From: Brachionus rotundiformis
Lineage: Eukaryota; Rotifera; Eurotatoria; Ploima; Brachionidae
Length of the DNA stretch: 64,000 nucleotides
Assembly: GCA_016802295.1 (NCBI GenBank)
Contig: JAESIW010000138.1
Location: 3,438,152 to 3,502,151, forward strand
Direction: 5' to 3'
Shown piece after piece: positions 10,786 through 24,050 of this stretch; position 1 is the stretch's first letter; each line of letters begins with the position of its first letter. The translations under genes were made by a program, and so were the position numbers. The notes under the pieces were generated by a model. It worked only from the letters and a program-made list of their open reading frames with translations. It had not been told where the DNA came from and ran no database searches.

Positions 10786-12420
10786 AGTTCCATTAACAAA
10801 TAAACTTGTCAAAGAATATTCAAGAAGTTTTGAAGCAATATTTTTATATAGCTTAACTCAACTAACTATTGAAAAATTTTTTGGTCTTTCTAGCTTTCAC
10901 TAAAATTAAATTTTCAATTTTTTTAAAAGATCATTTTAATTAATTGGCTTTAAACGATTAATTTTTTGTGCCGAAAAATATTAGCATAAAGATAGCATTT
11001 TTACTGAACTTCTGTTCACAAACTCTTCTTCAACCATAGATTAAAACAATTTTTTTTAAAAGATAAAACTTAATCAAAGAATCAAAAATAAAGAAGTTAA
11101 AAGATGATGCTAGTATTAACAATGATAAATGCGACTCAATAGTAGAATGCTCGAAAATGGGAAATGAGACTTATAGAAAATGTATATAGATGTATCAAAT
11201 TTTTATGTCATAATGGCACTAAAGAATCAAATCAATTATACCTGAAAAGGAATATCCATTGATGTTGACTGTTGCTTTTTCATTAGATTAGAATAAAATT
11301 AATTTCCAATTTTAATTAAAAAGTTATTCTTATCAAGTCTTCTATATTTAATATTTCTAATTTAACATCACTTTTAAAAGGCTTACTGAAATAAACACTT
11401 TATTTTTAATCCCTGAAATATGCAAAGCTTCTATTATTTATAGAGAAAGTCTAGTCGTTTTAATATGTTTGAATGAATCAGACACTCAGAGAACGCATGC
11501 GTGAATGCTAGATTAAATTATACAATCTTAAGTAAATAAAACAGTTAAATGTTTAAATTTTTTTAAATTGAGTCCCTGATAACAACAAATTAATATTTAT
11601 AGTTGATCATAGAAAATGAGAGAAATACCAAGACTTGGGACTTTTCAATATTAAACAGTATCCTCAACACTAGAAGATCAAAAAAGTTTTTTGTCTAATT
11701 TCAGGCTGTCGAAATATCTTAAAAAAGATCAAAAAAGTCTAAATAGTTCATAAAAATTCAAAGATTATTTAATCGCTTAACAAATTTGAAAGTATTTTGG
11801 TCCAAGTTAGATGTTTCACACACTTTCGATTTAAAATAATAAATCAAATGAAAACTTGGAAATGAACTTGGTTTACCCTGTCTTTTTAAATTTTAATCAA
11901 TTTTTGAAAAAAATAATTTATAATTTAAAATTTATTCAAGAATAAATTTTGTTGAGGATGATAAAAATGAATCCAAGCCTTTACAAGGCCAAGTTTTTTT
12001 TTTAAATTTTTATATTTTGATGAAAAACTTCAAAGATCAATTTAAAAATTCTTTATAAATGAATATCGATTGCGCGGCACTATAACTTCCGCATTCAAAA
12101 TTCTTTTCGTATTTAGATAAAATTAGACTATCAGCATTTTCAATATTGGATAAGAAAAACAGGCCAGAAATAATTCTGAAAAAATTATTTTTAAAAAAAA
12201 AAAACTAGCCTGCAGTCAGCTAAACATTTTTGTCTATATTTGCAAAAATTTTTAAAATCTTTATCCAATTTTGTCTTTGACATTTTAAATTTTAATTATT
12301 TAAATTCTGAATATGATTTTATTTTATTAATTTAGTTTTCTTTTTAAAACAAAAATCAAAATATTATCTTTATTTATCTTATTTTAGCTCGTTTAGAGCG
12401 AAATAGCTTAGAAATATATT

Positions 12421-12605
12421 TTAAAATGATATATGAGCAGCATTGGAAAAAGGAATTATAATAAAGGCTGGATTAGAAATGTTTGGCGATGGTAACACAA
12501 GATACATTTCTTGTTCTTGATAATTCATACTTGATTGATGTTGACGAACAAATTCATAATTTTTTCCCTTTTATCATCATCGAACTTGTGGTCTCTATCA
12601 TATCT
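12421..12605 (-). pseudogene. Frameshifted coding remnant, minus strand
   Basis: Read on minus, 12602-12560 gives a hydrophilic protein-like stretch (YDRDHKFDDDKREK). From about 12560 to the stop at 12423-12421 a second frame gives another (YEFVRQHQSSMNYQEQEMY, with PSPNISNPAF further on). The frames switch at a run of six A. One more A would join them, so either this is a decayed gene or the run has a sequence error. Alternatively the second part is a terminal exon with acceptor aaag. The family is unknown. Confidence 0.3.
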
Positions 12606-15468
12606 TCATCTTTATATTAATAATTTTAAAATTAAATGTGAATTTAATTTATTCTATAGTTATTTTGATATGATATAATTTGATAACTAGTTTTCAACAA
12701 TAAAAATTTTCAATAATCGAATCTTATATAAAAAAAATCTGTAAAATTAAACTTGTTTTAAAAGAGTACAAAAAATTAAAATTAGCATACTTTATTATTT
12801 TTTGGCCATTAAAAAGGCCCCTCATTTGGTAATAAGAGACATCTTAATTTTCATATTTTTTAATTTTTTGAATATCTTAACTCGATTCTCTATAAAAATG
12901 CTTGGTTGATTTCGAGAGTCAAAGTCTATAAATGGAGTTTTTAATAAAAACCAAGCTTTTGTATACATGGATATAAAACTTTATGATAAACACCTTTTAA
13001 TTGCTGGCCCAAAATCCTCTAATTAAATTTGTTTCTAATTTTCAAAATTTAAAATTAATCGATCTTATTCTCCAAATTAATATATTTATTGCATTTACCA
13101 AAATTGTTTCCTACGTAAAGTTGTATATTTATAATGATTTCCCACAACAATAACCATGTAATTGGTTTGCTATTCATGCATAGCTATTAAGTTGGTTTTT
13201 GATAGCTATTTAAAAATCCTGTTTTTTAATTATTACTTAGAACTGTGAACATAAATAGGAGTTGATGGCAACATTAATGAATGTTAAATGAATATTGATA
13301 AAGCAATTTTTTGGTGAAAAAATGGTTTAAAAAGTCGATAAACTTATTCTATTAATATTATTTGAAAATTGTTTTTTTGCAAAAAAAGCTTTGGTAAGTA
13401 TTCTAAGTCTGACGCATGGACTAAATTTAAATACATCATCTTTAATTGTTAAGTTTACAGAAATTAGCTGATTAAATCTAAATTAAAATCATCTATTTAT
13501 AATCGAGTTAGATAATCAAATTTGTTGATTTCAATATTGAATTATAAATTGGTGTTTAAAATTTTTTTTTACAACTTTTGGATCATTCGACTTAAATTGT
13601 ACAAATGTGTATTTAACTAAAACAAAAGAAAAGTATCTAAACAAAAAAAAGTAACCAAGCAAAAAGCAGAAATAAAATTCTTAAGTAATTGTGTTGAGTT
13701 ATTTCAATGGTGCATAACTAATTCCAGCTTTTATAAATTAGAAGATAAAAAGCTGGTTATTTTGTAAAAATAGTCAAATTATGTAGCTCGAAAATATTTT
13801 TTTAAAGAAGAAGATTTAATAAACTTAAATTAAATCTTAAAAATTGAGATAAGGTGCATAATTTCATTTTTGCATCACTTTTTTTCTAGATTTTCATATT
13901 CAAAAAAAGTAACCTATTTTATCTAGATTAATTCAAATATGACTAAATCAAGTTAGTTCTTAATTTAAATATGATCATATTGCTTTTCCTTTTTTTTCTA
14001 TTTATTTTTTATTCTTTATCTAATTTTATAACTTTTTAAATTTTCGGTATAAATTTAGAATTGTATTTACAATACTATTAATACTATAAAGAATATAAAA
14101 AATTTAACTTTTTTTCCTTTAACTCTGACATTTAGTTACTTAACTTAATTTGAAATTTAATTTTACAATCATCAATTATTGACAAGGCAGTTAAATTTTA
14201 AATTCACGTTTTATCATCAGGTATGAAATGGTATTAGGCTATTTTGAAATATTAATTATTACTTCTGGTACAATTTAATTATTTATTCCTCTTCACTGCT
14301 CTAAACATATAAATTTTTTAAATCTTAATGCTTAAATATAATACTAAATATTTTATTTAGAATCATTTTATTAAACAAATTAAATGGTTTGAATATTTTT
14401 AATTTTTTTTTAGCTTTATTCAAATATTTGTTTAAGAACAAATAAAATAATGTAGTTAAATGTTTGCTTCCTGTTTAGCTAAAAATTGTTTCTTTAATTG
14501 ATAAATTGACAAACAATTTTTGGATATGCTTAATAAAAGTATTTATCTTGGCGCGACCTAACCTGTTGTGGAAAGTTATGAGCAAAGAATTTGGCAAAAA
14601 TAAGTCTATTTTTGACAAATAGCTCAAAAATTTAACTTTCCACTTTTTCTTGTAATATAGTCTATTTTTATATTAAACTAAAAACGTGAACCAATTTCTA
14701 GAATGGCTTCTATTCACCAAAATAAATGGAAAAATAAAACTGGTCCTGGATAAAGTAAGATTTGGCTCACTATAAAATACAAAACTGTCAATCGTAAGCA
14801 TTATATCTATAGAGAAACAGGATTTTTTATTGAGAAATTTTTTGGCCTAATTCAGCAGTGTGGCAACTACATTGGAACAGGTATAGCGCCCTTGATACGC
14901 TAAATTAAGCATCAAATTATTCAAGACAATTTAAATGTCATTTAAGATTGGGTTAGCATATTGAATCAAGACGTAATTTAACTAGATTTTAGTAAAATTA
15001 TTCAAATTGTATTGCTTTTAAATTGGGAGCTAGTAAAATAGAACAGCTAAACCCTTTTCTATTTTTAATACTTATTTAAAAAAGTTTTTTTTTGGTAAAA
15101 TAAAAATTCGATTAGAAATTGATTGGCACCCTCCATTTGTCTGCGTAATTATCTGTCACTTTCGATTCAAGTTTACCTTAAAAATCTCTTTTAATTATAA
15201 TTTTTTTCAACTAGAATAGGCAACGAAAAATTAAGAAATTTTCAAATGAAAAACAACCAAATTGTTCAATTCATTTTTATCTTTGTATGATAAAAATTTA
15301 GCACATAAAAAATGATAAAAAAAAAGGTAAAGAAAATGAGAGAATAAAAACTAGAAAAATTCATTCATGCGCAAACCTAGTTTCTAAAATTTTCCTTTCG
15401 AAATCCCGATGCCAAGGGAGAACTTGCTATCTATTCTATTCTTAAATTTAACTTTATTTTTTGGTTAG

Positions 15469-18102
15469 ATGGAATTAGACTCCTCAATGAAAACACCGAC
15501 CACAAACAACCAAAATTCAGCAACGATTCAGCATCAAAATTTCAAGCAAAAAAATCTCCAAAGCAAAGCCATTTTGCACATACGTGAAAATAGCATCGAT
15601 GAACTGGAGGCTTTATTCGACCCTTCTAAATGGACCAAGAGAAGTCAGGTTCCTTTCAACAAGCGTAATCTTCCGGCAAGTTTTTTCCGACCTCCAGAGA
15701 CAGGCACCAAAACACCTAGGTACAGCATTTCTCACAGTCGACAAAGCAGCATGGACCATGTTATTATGATGCAAAACTCCAACTACCTGAACAAGCAGCA
15801 CAACTTGTTGCAACAGAAATTGTCTAGCTTGAATGCAAACCATCTAAGGTCTGCCTCGGAACCAGTTAATGTATCGCCTCAGACCTACAATCTTATTCAA
15901 AAGCAGCAACAGGTTCAGAATATGAATCAATTTCCATACGGATGGCAGTCGGCCAAAACACCAGAAGGTCAGACCTATTATATCAAGTATTATAATTTTT
16001 TTTATTTCTGGTTATAATTGAAATTATTAATTTTGGGTTTATTAAATTTTAATTTACCTTAAAATTGCATGATTTTTATCCAGGCACTTGAAACTGTGTT
16101 TTTTACAATTTTTTTTTAAGTTACATTACCAAGCAAACTTCATGGACCTTGCCAACTATTGAACAACAAACAAGCTTGAATGAAATAAATCTTGATCTGA
16201 TGTCCAGTTCTAATTCTCCCCTTCATTCAGCAAATTGCTCAGACAGCTATTCAATGAATCAACAATCAGGCATAAATCAAGCAAACAGCTTACTAGCCTC
16301 GAGGTTGAATTCGCCATTGCCAAGTCAAGGTGCCCAGCCCGGCTTATTATCTGTTACTTCAAATAACTCATCAATGGTTTCTTCATCAGGTGCGTCGTCT
16401 GTTTGCCAGTCGACCACCAATTCATTGGATGATCTGTCTCAAATTGGCTTGAACAATTTGAATGCTGAAAAAATTGACTTCATTTTGTCACAAATTCAAA
16501 TGCCTGCAGGATGGCAAAAAGCGTTTACAGACAAAGGCGAGCCATACTTCATCAACCATAATACCAGAACCACATGCTGGGAAGATCCGCGATTGCCCCT
16601 TATACCTGACTTTTTGAGTCAATTACAAAAACAACAGCGAAATGATGTGATTAATTTTTTGAATTCTAATTCGAATGAGGATCAAACAAATCAATCATTA
16701 GACATATCTAGTGTAAATTCTGTCAATTTGAATAACCAAGCACAGCCGTATCAGATGGGTCAAGTTGAACAAATAAAGAATACTTTAATTGAAAGTATTA
16801 TTAAAAAGAAAGAACTAGTCAAAGCTTTGGAAGAGCTTAACAAAAAGGTTCATTTTTATTCCTATTTTTTCAATAATCATTTAAATATAATTAAAAGTTT
16901 TTGATTATTTTTTCAAATTAGGATAATAAAGACCAGTAATTAAATTTATTTTAGAGTGAAATAAAAAATTCTTTTTTTGTTTTTAATTTCACTTAAAACT
17001 TAAAAAGTTAAAAAGCTATTTCATTAATAATTAAATTAAAATTAAGAGTTTAAATTATATTTTTTAATTGATTTATTAATAATTAGTGATTTTTTTCTAA
17101 TAAAATTTAAATATCAAAGGAAAATTTCCTGAGGTCTCAGTTGAACATGGCTCTGTCATCTCTATCTGCCGACTCCTCATCGACAAATGAAGAAATAAGC
17201 AAAATAACAAGTGAGATTCAGCAAGCAGCAAACGAATTGAATGATGACATGGCTGAATCACATGACCAGAACCAACACAATCATCAAGTAGTTGATGACA
17301 TTGATCTAGACCTGACAATCGAGCAGCATAATGATTTGAGCAGCTCACTAATGCAAAACTCTAATAGTCACAATCAAATATTTGATTTTTATGATCAATC
17401 TTCAGATACATCAACAACATTGGAGTCTAATCTTAAACATTCAAACCCTATAGGAATCAAATCTGTCAAGTCGGACAACAATTTGGCTCAATACTCGAGC
17501 TCATTTCAAAATAACTTGGTAAAAATGAGTGAAAACCCCGTAAAACAAGGTTCAATTGATAGCAGCATTTGTCCGATTAATGCTGGTCAGAACAAAGAAA
17601 ACGATCTCGATACAGTGAGCAATCTTTATAACAAACTACTCATAAATAATTTACACAATACTGAAATGGTTCAATCTCAACAGCATTCAGGATCATCGAC
17701 AAAATCCTCAATTTCCTGCAAATCTTCCATAAGTCTTAACTCCTCATCGTCTACTCAGATGAATGAAAATTTGGCAAAAAATAAAATACTCGAAAGCCAC
17801 GAGGAAATTGACGCTTACAAAGTAATCAATTTATTAGAAATTAAAATATCCTATTTCAAATTAGATTTTTTTTTAAGAATGAACATTTTGACAAAATAAT
17901 AACAAGTCCGGCTTTGTCAACCTCATCATTATCAGGACTTTCAGCTGAATCGCCTTCATCGTCAACTTCAGCTTCACTTTCATCGACTTCATCTAGTCTC
18001 ATGATGTCTCATCAACTTCATCACAACTACCAACAAGCAGACACTTCCAGCAGCAATACTGTCAATCAGCAAACATTTGGTCAGATGGTCAGATGGAGCT
18101 GA
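15469..18102 (+). CDS. yki: Yorkie/YAP transcriptional co-activator
   Basis: Effector of the Hippo pathway: it binds TEAD/Scalloped in the nucleus and is held in the cytoplasm after LATS/Warts phosphorylation. Exons: 15469-15986, 16121-16847, 17120-17821, 17878-18102; 723 residues. The N-terminal TEAD-binding region has ELEALFDPSKW and NLPASFFRPPE. Three LATS consensus sites (HxRxxS) are visible: HIRENS (37-42), HSRQSS (89-94) and HLRSAS (125-130), equivalent in order to human YAP S61, S109 and S127/S164. WW domain 1 (about 156-188) is split by the first intron. WW domain 2 lies at about 300-332 (GWQKAFTDKGEPYFINHNTR). A Lys/Glu/Leu helix ending ELVKALEELNKK runs into exon three as a likely coiled coil. 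The C-terminus is Ser-rich and ends VRWS, with no PDZ-binding motif as in vertebrate YAP. The ATG follows a splice acceptor directly, so exon one is 5' UTR. The donor of intron two is GTTCAT, weak. Confidence 0.94.
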
Positions 18103-19220
18103 ATTAAGTCGAGTCATTTTTACATTTGTTTAACTTAAATATAAGTTTTATTTTTCAAATTTGGCGTCCTGTTTTTTTTTATTTCATATCTTATACGAAG
18201 TTATTTGACAGCGATTATACTAGTTTTGGTATTAAATTATTTTTTTAAATGTAAAAAAAAAAATGAAGAAAAGTTAATAAAAAAATAAGCATAGTGAATT
18301 GTCACAGTAGTTGATTTGAGGCGGAAAATTAAACCAGTGAGGTTTTTTTATATATTTTTCCACTCAAGTAAGATTGAATTTTTTTCGAGGATGAATAAGT
18401 CCATTCTTTTGATGTGTTGAAATTCGGTGCTAATGGTTTTTAAATTTTTTTTACAAAATTATATTTTTATTGAAAAAAATCATTTATTCAATTTATTTTT
18501 TGGCTTTAGAAATTTGTCTAAATTTGAAAATTATTTTTATTGTTATTGTAGAGTGATAAAATGATGCTTTAATCGACTTGTTAATTTTCTTTTTTTTCTA
18601 AATTAAAAAAATCAATTTTTAAAATAAATTTTTTATGTTCTAATTAAATCTCAATTTTCAAATAGAATTTAATTCGAGTGCTATTTTGAGTGGGAGATAA
18701 CAAAACATAAAATTTAAAAAATAAAATCAAAACTTTTGTATAACACCTACAAAAAATACTAATTAGATACTAATTGGTAAAAAAAAATATTTATAGCTTG
18801 AACAAGCCTATCAACCTCGTAGATAATGTGATTTAATACGAACAAAATAAACTAGTAAACACATTTTAAAATTTAATATCATCAATAAATCTATTTTAAT
18901 TTATTTTAAGCATAGAAGAAAAATACATACTTAATTTAACAAAAAATTTATCTATTTTAATATACAAAAAATTATCTTAAAAATTTTTAAAAATCCACAA
19001 AATAGTCATTTTTGTTCTGCAAATATTAACTGATTTAAAATTATGAAATAATTAAAAAATTAACCAAAGACAAAATGAAATAGCTTTTCCAATTTTGATC
19101 TAAATAACTGAGTGCTTTTAAATTTGCCAGATATTTTTATTTTCTAATAGAAAATTGAATGTCTAAAGATTTTCAATCTGAAAAATTTTAAAAAAATAAA
19201 ATTTTGTTATATTAATTTCA
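18103..19220. other. Intergenic: yki 3' UTR and POLD1 promoter
   Basis: About 1.1 kb of AT-rich sequence without coding-like frames. A poly(A) signal AATAAA at 18276-18281 probably ends yki transcripts. The rest precedes the POLD1 start. No other feature seen. Confidence 0.5.
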
Positions 19221-22200
19221 ATGGATAATAAGAGAAAGGCTAATCCGAATATTGGTACTCAAAAAACCAAGCGTTTTAAGTATTAAAGATTTTTTAATTT
19301 AATATAGAAAACTAATAATCAATTTAAAAAGATCAGGTGGTGACGATGAGAATGAGATTAAGACAGAATTTGAATCTGAATTGGCGGCTTTTGACGAAGA
19401 TATCATCGACTCGGTTGAAAAAATTGAAATTGGTAATGGAAATAATCTTGATATTGTATAATTATTTTGATAATTTTTGAAGGTCAGGGACCTGAAAATG
19501 TGACAACGAATTCTAAATGGGCAAGACCATCTTTACCAGACATAGATCCTTCTCAAGATACACTTACTTTCCAACAAATTGACTTAGATTTCTACGAAGG
19601 TAACATATTTATACAATTTTTATTTTTTATTTTATAAATTTATATTTTATTATAATCTTAGGTCCTCCGATGAAAGAATCCTTAACAAGCTCGCAAAAAG
19701 TTCCAATATTTAGACTTTATGGTGTCAACGAAGGCGGGAACAGCATTCTGGCACATTTATATGGCTATGTGCCTTACATATATTGTGCAGCTCCAAATGG
19801 AGTAAAGCACACTGATTTGCATAAATTTACCGAGAGCTTAAATCATGCGACAAGAAATGAAGTAAAGCAAAAAGACGCTCCAGAGCATATTATATTGGGA
19901 ATTAAAATAGAGAGCAAAGAAAATATTTATGGTTTTCATGGAAATAAAAAGTCGCTTTTTTTGCGTATTGAGATGGTATTGCCAAAATATATATCAGTGG
20001 TCAAGCGCATGCTTGAGACGGGGTTTGAATTTCCCGGATATGGCATGCAAGGTTACCAAACATACGAAAGTAACATTGATTTTGAGATCAGATTCATGGC
20101 TGACTTGCACATAACAGGATGCAATTGGGTTGAAATACCTGCTGGTGTTTATAAAATGAGAGATAAAAATGAGTATATAAGTCGATGTCAATTGGAAATA
20201 GACTTGGATATAAAGGACTTGATTTCTCATCCGGCTGAAGGAGAATGGATAAAAATTGCTCCATTGAGAATGCTTAGCTTTGACATTGAATGTGCTGGTC
20301 GTAAGGGTGTTTTTCCAGAGGCAGAAAAAGATCCTGTTATTCAAATAGCCAGCATGGTCCAGAGACAAGGAGAAAAAGATCCTTTCATCAGAAATATTGT
20401 TACTCTTAACACTTGTGCTCCCATAGTCGGCTCTCAAGTTCTTTCATTTATGAAAGAAGATGAAATGCTGATGGCTTGGAGTAATTTTGTTCGAGAAGTT
20501 GATCCTGATATTATTACAGGATATAATATACAAAATTTTGATATTGCTTATTTATTAAATAGAGCAAAAACTTTGAAAGTTGACTTGTTTCCATTTCTGG
20601 GTCGCTTAAAAAATATAAAGACAACTGAGAAAAAGGTTGTTTTACAATCAAAACAAATGGGCAGACGTGAAAATAAAAGTATAAACATGGAAGGAAGGGT
20701 TATTTTCGATTTGTTGCTGGTTCTAGTCAGAGATTATAAGCTAAGATCTTATACATTAAATGCAGTAAGCTTTTATTTCCTCCAAGAGCAAAAAGAAGAT
20801 GTTCATCACTCAATTATATCAGATCTTCAACATGGAAACGAACAAACAAGGCGTCGTTTGGCAGTTTATTGCTTAAAAGATGCTTATTTACCTTTAAGAT
20901 TGATTGATAAATTGATGTGTATAATCAATTATATGGAAATGGCTCGTGTTACTGGAGTACCTTTGGGTAAGCTTCCAAAATAGTTGAATATTTTTTAATC
21001 TAATAGTTTGAATTCTTATTTATTCAAATCTTGAGAAAAATAATCTAAAAATATACATTTTTAGATAAATTTTAATTTTCCAAAATCATATAAAAATTGT
21101 CTACAAAATTTGCCTAAGAATAAAAATGATTGTTTGAGTAATGATATTATAAAAAACTAAATATCACAATATCAGAGCAAAGTTAAAAATTAAAAAATAA
21201 AAATTTTATATTTATTTTAATTATTATTTATTAGATCTGGTCTAGCCATCATATATGATATAAAAAAAATTCGGAAAGTATTTTTACAAAAGCTACTTTT
21301 TGATTATGAACATTTTAATCCTCATTTGAATTTTTTTTAATTTATATTTTAATAAATAATATCTTAAAGGCTATCTTTTGAATCGAGGCCAACAGATTAA
21401 GGTAGTTTCTCAATTGTTGCGCAAAGCTAAAGAACAAGATTTGTTGATTCCATCAATGAAAGTAGATGTAAATGATGAATTTGAGGGTGCCACAGTAATT
21501 GAACCTATTAAAGGTTATTACGATGTTCCAATATCTACCCTTGATTTCAACTCCCTATATCCAAGTATTATGATTGCTCACAATCTTTGCTACACTACAT
21601 TGCTTAGAGGCAGACCTAATGATCTAAAACCTGAAGAATATACTGCTACACCGAGTGGTAATTTTTTTGTCAAGTCAGAATTAAGAAGGGGTGTTTTGCC
21701 AGAAATATTGGACAATTTGCTAAAAGCTAGAAAGCGTGCCAAAGAAATGATGAAACAAGAAAAAGATCCATTCAAATACAAAGTTCTAGACGGTCGTCAA
21801 TTGGCGCTAAAAATGAGCGCCAACTCTGTTTATGGATTTACTGGTGCCCAAGTTGGCAAATTACCTTGTTTAGAAATATCTCAGAGTGTTACCGCATTTG
21901 GTCGTACCATGATTGAAAAGACTAAACATTTAGTTGAGGAAAAATACCAAATAAAAAATGGATATAAATTTGATGCCAAAGTTGTTTATGGAGATACTGA
22001 TTCAGTGATGATTAGATTTGGTGTTGACAATTTAGAGGATGCAATGAAGTTAGGTCGAGAAGCTGCTGAATACATAAGCGCTACTTTTGTAAAACCAATT
22101 AAGCTTGAATTCGAAAAATGCTATTTTCCTTATTTGCTGATTAGTAAAAAACGTTATGCTGGTCTTTATTTTACCAAACCAGATAAGTATGATAAAATGG

Positions 22201-23154
22201 ATTGTAAAGGTATTGAAACTGTAAGACGAGATAACAGTCCTTTGGTGGCCAATTTAATAGGTGTATGTCTCCAGAAACTATTGATAGATCGTGATCCCAA
22301 TGGAGCCATTAACTACGCTAAGCAAACTATATCTGATCTTCTGTGCAATAGGATTGATATATCTCAATTGGTTATTACCAAAGAACTTACAAAAACGGAC
22401 AAAGAGTATGCAGGTAAACAGGCCCATGTAGAATTGGCAAATAAAATGCGTAAAAGAGATCCTGGTTCGGCTCCTCAGCTTGGCGATAGAGTACCATTTG
22501 TGATTGTTGCCGGTGCCAAAGGTCAGGCCACTTATGAAAAAGCAGAAGATCCTGTGTACGTACTTGAACATAACTTGCCTATTGATACTCAATATTACTT
22601 GGAAAATCAAATTTCCAAACCCTTGATCAGAATTTTTGAACCCATTTTGCATGAAAGAGCTGAGTTTGTTCTATTAAGTAATATAAAGTTTTATATTAAT
22701 TTGATCTATTTAATTTGAAACAAAAGAGGGTGAGCATACATTAACCAAAACAGTCACCATATCCAAAATAGGTGGACTGGCTGCATTCACAAAGAAAAAA
22801 GAGACATGTCTCAGCTGTAAATCAATTTTGTCTGATAAGGAATCTACAAATGCAGTGTGTAGTCATTGTAAACCTAAAGAGTCAGAACTGTACCAGAAGC
22901 AAATTTGTACTATGGCGTCGCTTGAGGACAAGTTCAATAGACTTTGGACTCAGTGTCAGAGGTGTCAGGGTAGCTTGCATGAAGATGTTATTTGTACAAA
23001 GTAATTAAATTATGTTTTTTTTATATTTATTGGTATTCAATTAATTTTTTAATTTAGTCAAGATTGTCCAATATTTTACATGAGGAAAAAAGTTCAAAAA
23101 GACTTACAAGAAAACGATAAATTGATAAGTCGTTTTGGTCAAATATATTGGTGA
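19221..23154 (+). CDS. POLD1: DNA polymerase delta catalytic subunit
   Basis: B-family polymerase, the replicative lagging-strand enzyme with 3'-5' proofreading. Exons: 19221-19279, 19332-19432, 19483-19599, 19662-20966, 21370-22677, 22727-23000, 23058-23154; 1086 residues, close to human (about 1107). Start MDNKRK resembles the basic N-terminus of orthologues. Exonuclease I motif FDIEC (D300, E302), Exo II (ITGYNIQNFDIAYLL) and Exo III (YCLKDAYLPL) are intact. Polymerase motif A DFNSLYPS (D586), the KMSANSVYGF helix, and motif C YGDTDS (D736, D738) are intact. The C-terminus carries CysA (CLSC and CSHC) and CysB (CQRCQGSLHED, with ICTNQDC after it), the latter the iron-sulfur site that binds the accessory subunit. 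All expected catalytic residues are present, so the enzyme should be active. The only long intron is 20967-21369 (403 nt). Confidence 0.97.
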
Positions 23155-23198
23155 AAATTTGATTTAATGACAAAATTTTATTAATTGTATATATACAA

Positions 23199-23204
23199 AA
23201 TAAA
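23199..23204 (+). terminator. Poly(A) signal of POLD1
   Basis: AATAAA 45 nt after the POLD1 stop codon. Confidence 0.55.
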
Positions 23205-23730
23205 GTCCCAATTTCGAAGTTTTTAAAATTAATTTTAAATGAATAATCAAGCTTTTTTTCAGCATATAGTAATTTTAAAATAAAAATTATTCATGAATCA
23301 ATGCGTCAATTCTTTAAAATAATACAATAATTAAATGGCTTTACTTTACTTGAAATTACTTGACTTATCTTAAATTAAACAATTTTGATATTCATGTCAA
23401 TATATTGATTTTGATTAAATAATAAATTATTGCTCAGGAAGTAATTATCTCTTTTCTTGTACCACTTATGGCACCAATTTTCAACTAAAAAATTTAGAAG
23501 AAATAAAAATTGGAAAAAGAAATGTATAGACCTCTTTAAATGATCGATGGGGCTTAATAATATGAGCCAAACCACACCTAACAAAGCTCACTCGCCATTT
23601 AGACTTTTCTTCTTTTCAAGAGTTATTTAACCACAATTAAATTTTATTAAGCCCAATATTGTAGCCATATAACTTAAACTAAATCTTTAACTTCCACTTG
23701 ACTTACTTCACGGATTACTGTTGTTGCTAG

Positions 23731-24050
23731 GTATTTTTCTAATCTTGGCGTAACAGTGCCCAAATTTGAAAATTTTCATTAAAATTTCTCAATAAATATT
23801 CAAATGAAAAAAAAAATCAATTTCAGAGTTAATCAAGAGGCTAGTGCCCTTGTCATAAAAATCGATTGAGACTTCTTTTATTTAATTAATATAAAATAAT
23901 TTTTCATATTAGAAAAAAAGATATCGCTTATAAAATTTAAAAAAAAACCTCGAAATATTTAAATATAATTGTTTGAAGCATTTTTCTAATCTTGACGTAA
24001 CAGTGCTCAAATTTTAAAAATTTCATCATTTTACAAAATATTCAAATGAA
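23731..24050 (+). repeat. Direct repeat pair flanking a dispersed-repeat fragment
   Basis: Copies at about 23731-23806 and 23977-24050 share tttttctaatcttg, cgtaacagtg, and further A/T-rich matches down to attcaaatga. They differ at several positions, so the duplication is not recent. Between them, 23824-23878 resembles 5658-5712, core cttgtcataaaaatcgatt. Together they look like parts of an old composite element, not a coding one. Confidence 0.5.

Larger units (their letters stand above)
10226..15468. other. Gene-poor interval between the HEXXH gene and yki
   Basis: About 5.2 kb, AT-rich, with no confident gene. It contains coding-like fragments at 10495-10785 (plus) and 12421-12605 (minus), listed separately. 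Short fragments near 10787-10905 and 11100-11510 also read like decayed protein. The segment 14700-14900 is less AT-rich and may be yki 5' UTR or promoter. A pyrimidine-rich acceptor directly before the yki ATG shows that at least one 5' UTR exon of yki lies upstream, but I could not locate its donor. Confidence 0.45.

Noticed and set aside
19994..20437. 147-codon open frame antisense to POLD1
   Set aside because: It lies wholly opposite a conserved polymerase exon. The frame is open because of codon use on the other strand.
22278..22652. 124-codon antisense frame in POLD1
   Set aside because: Same reason: a shadow of the conserved polymerase domain exon.
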